Origin: Massilia sp. Leaf139
GTDB lineage: Bacteria; Pseudomonadota; Gammaproteobacteria; Burkholderiales; Burkholderiaceae_D
Assembly: GCF_001424165.1 (NCBI RefSeq)
Contig: NZ_LMOJ01000012.1
Location: 310,863 to 374,862, forward strand
Reading direction: 5' to 3'
DNA: 64,000 nt
Made by a program: the position numbers and the translations under genes. The stretch's first letter is position 1. Every line of letters starts with the position of its first letter. Shown in pieces: positions 62,902 to 64,000 of this stretch. Below the pieces are notes generated by a model that saw nothing but the letters and a program-made list of their open reading frames with translations, had not been told where the DNA came from and did not search any database.

Positions 62902-64000
62902 TTAGAACGTGTAGCTTGCGGCCACGCCGAAACGGCGGAACTGCGAGCTGAAGCCCGAACGCCAGTCGATCGGCGCTTCCTGCTGGAAGACGTTGTCGAC
63001 GTACAGGCTCAGCTTGATCTTGTCGAAGCCCGAGTACGACAGGTTGTAGTCCACCGTGGTGTTGCTGCCGGTGTGTTCGCAGGTCGCCATGAATTCCGGC
63101 TTCACAGCCGAAGTCGTGCAGTAGTTCGGCGACGACAGGCTCAGGTTGCTGTAGCCGCTGCTCCAGTTCACGGTCACGCCGTGGTCGAAGTCGCCCTGCT
63201 TGACGTAGGTGCGCAGCTTGGCTTGCATGCGTGGGCCAAAGTCGTAGGTACCGACGATGTTGTCCAGGTAAGCCTGGTTGGCGACGCTGTAGTCCTGGTA
63301 TTTCAGGACATAGCTGCCGTCCAGCTTGACGCGCACGTCGTAGCTGCCGACCTTGAAGCGGCCGTTCGCATCGAAGTCCAGACCCGACACGCGGGTGCGG
63401 CCGCTGTTGACGTACGGGTTGTACACCAGGCCCAGCTGGCCGACGCCACCGTAGTTGACGGTGTTGTTCGGCGCGTACTTGCGCACCAGTGCCAGGAACT
63501 CGTTGTCGTTGGCGGTGCTGTCGACACGGATCAGCTGACCGGCCGGCAGCGAGGCTTCGCCGCGCAGGATGTCGGTGACCGCACGGGTACCGATTTCATT
63601 GCGACGCTCGATGAAGTAGTAGTCCAGGGCCATCGACCAGTTCTTGGTCGGCTGGAACACGATACCGCCCGTGAAGGTACGCGAGGTTTCCGGTTCCAGA
63701 TCCTTGTTGGCCGACACGAAGCTTGGCAGGTTGGCCAGGCAGTCCGAGTTACGGAAGGAGTTGGCCAGGGCCTTGTCCGAGGTCGTCGCGCCAGGAGCGT
63801 TCTGCACCAGGGCGTTGAGCGCGTTGGCGGTCGGGCAGCGGCGCACGTCGTTGACGCTGGTTGCAACCGAGCTACGGCCCAGGCCGTTACCCGTTTCGAC
63901 GATGTTCGGTGCGCGGAAACCGCCGGCTGCCGTAGCGCGCAGCAGCAGGTTGTCCATGGCGCGCCACTTCACGCCCAGTTTCGGCGAGATGTGGGCATCG
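62902..64000 (-). CDS. TonB-dependent receptor, C-terminal barrel (partial)
   Basis: At least 366 residues of the C-terminal beta-barrel of an outer-membrane receptor are present; the start is beyond the window edge. The segment ISPKLGVKWRAMDNLLLRATAAGGFRAPNI is the usual mid-barrel signature of large TonB receptors of the kind common in Oxalobacteraceae and Xanthomonadaceae (LEPETSRTFTGGIVF, then FGVAASYTF with the terminal Phe). Four Cys lie in loops and may form disulphides. It ends at a strong terminator. The substrate cannot be told without the N-terminal part. Confidence 0.94.
   Translation of the reverse strand, partial: DAHISPKLGVKWRAMDNLLLRATAAGGFRAPNIVETGNGLGRSSVATSVNDVRRCPTANALNALVQNAPGATTSDKALANSFRNSDCLANLPSFVSANKDLEPETSRTFTGGIVFQPTKNWSMALDYYFIERRNEIGTRAVTDILRGEASLPAGQLIRVDSTANDNEFLALVRKYAPNNTVNYGGVGQLGLVYNPYVNSGRTRVSGLDFDANGRFKVGSYDVRVKLDGSYVLKYQDYSVANQAYLDNIVGTYDFGPRMQAKLRTYVKQGDFDHGVTVNWSSGYSNLSLSSPNYCTTSAVKPEFMATCEHTGSNTTVDYNLSYSGFDKIKLSLYVDNVFQQEAPIDWRSGFSSQFRRFGVAASYTF

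Overview
The window is a stretch of high-GC betaproteobacterial chromosome. The gene content points to Oxalobacteraceae (Massilia, Telluria or Duganella type). The evidence is the ftsY-ftsE-ftsX-rpoH order, a complete aa3-type cytochrome oxidase assembly locus of the Burkholderiales kind (with a 35-residue small assembly protein, DUF2970 and DUF2909), a pilT-yggS-proC neighbourhood, and many TonB-dependent receptors and hybrid histidine kinases. The family assignment is inferred from gene content. No rRNA, tRNA, CRISPR array, prophage or insertion sequence was recognised.

Layout. 0-3.3 kb: end of ftsY, ftsEX and the heat-shock sigma gene rpoH, which has a CIRCE-like operator over its promoter. 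3.3-8 kb: a small VOC protein, a cluster of REP-like palindromes, a polysaccharide deacetylase/caspase/TPR fusion, and pstS behind a Pho box. 8-14 kb: a lipoprotein with gamma-glutamyltransferase, a GntR-ABC transporter operon with a large operator palindrome, and a Tat-exported dienelactone hydrolase. 14-21.6 kb: an accessory block with two orphan hypotheticals, a NYN-domain protein, a Kelch protein, an NTF2-like protein, and a TerD-AIM24-TerD-DUF475 stress cluster. 21.6-29.5 kb: an NhaR-like regulator, a CNNM/HlyC membrane protein, an RsbQ-like hydrolase coupled to a PAS histidine kinase, a PQQ-type sugar dehydrogenase and an AI-2E family permease.

29.6-38.6 kb: the cytochrome c oxidase locus, read on the minus strand as coxB, coxA, small assembly protein, cox11, DUF2970, cox3, surf1, a SCO-like protein, ctaA, ctaB and sco1. 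39-41.5 kb: bioC, comF and trmL. 41.6-49.3 kb: a minus-strand operon that joins a TonB-dependent receptor, an MpaB/DUF2236-type oxygenase, a 7TM-DISM hybrid histidine kinase and a REC-GGDEF diguanylate cyclase. I consider this the best candidate for an undescribed sensing or uptake system. 49.5-59.2 kb: lipid A heptose precursor synthesis (hldE C-terminal type), oxyR, ubiA, a DUF883/YqjE/YqjK membrane-stress trio, proC, yggS, and three type IV pilus retraction ATPases in all. 59.2-64 kb: a decayed lipase pseudogene, glutathione peroxidase, a Lys/Ala-rich secreted protein, an alpha/beta hydrolase, a Qnr/McbG-like pentapeptide protein and the C-terminal part of a second TonB-dependent receptor.

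Two repeat families run through the window. One is a REP-like palindrome with a fixed CCCTACG side and a variable, self-complementary stem; at least 15 copies are seen, one of them translated inside surf1. The other is a 115-bp element, present twice, with compensatory base changes in its terminal stem.
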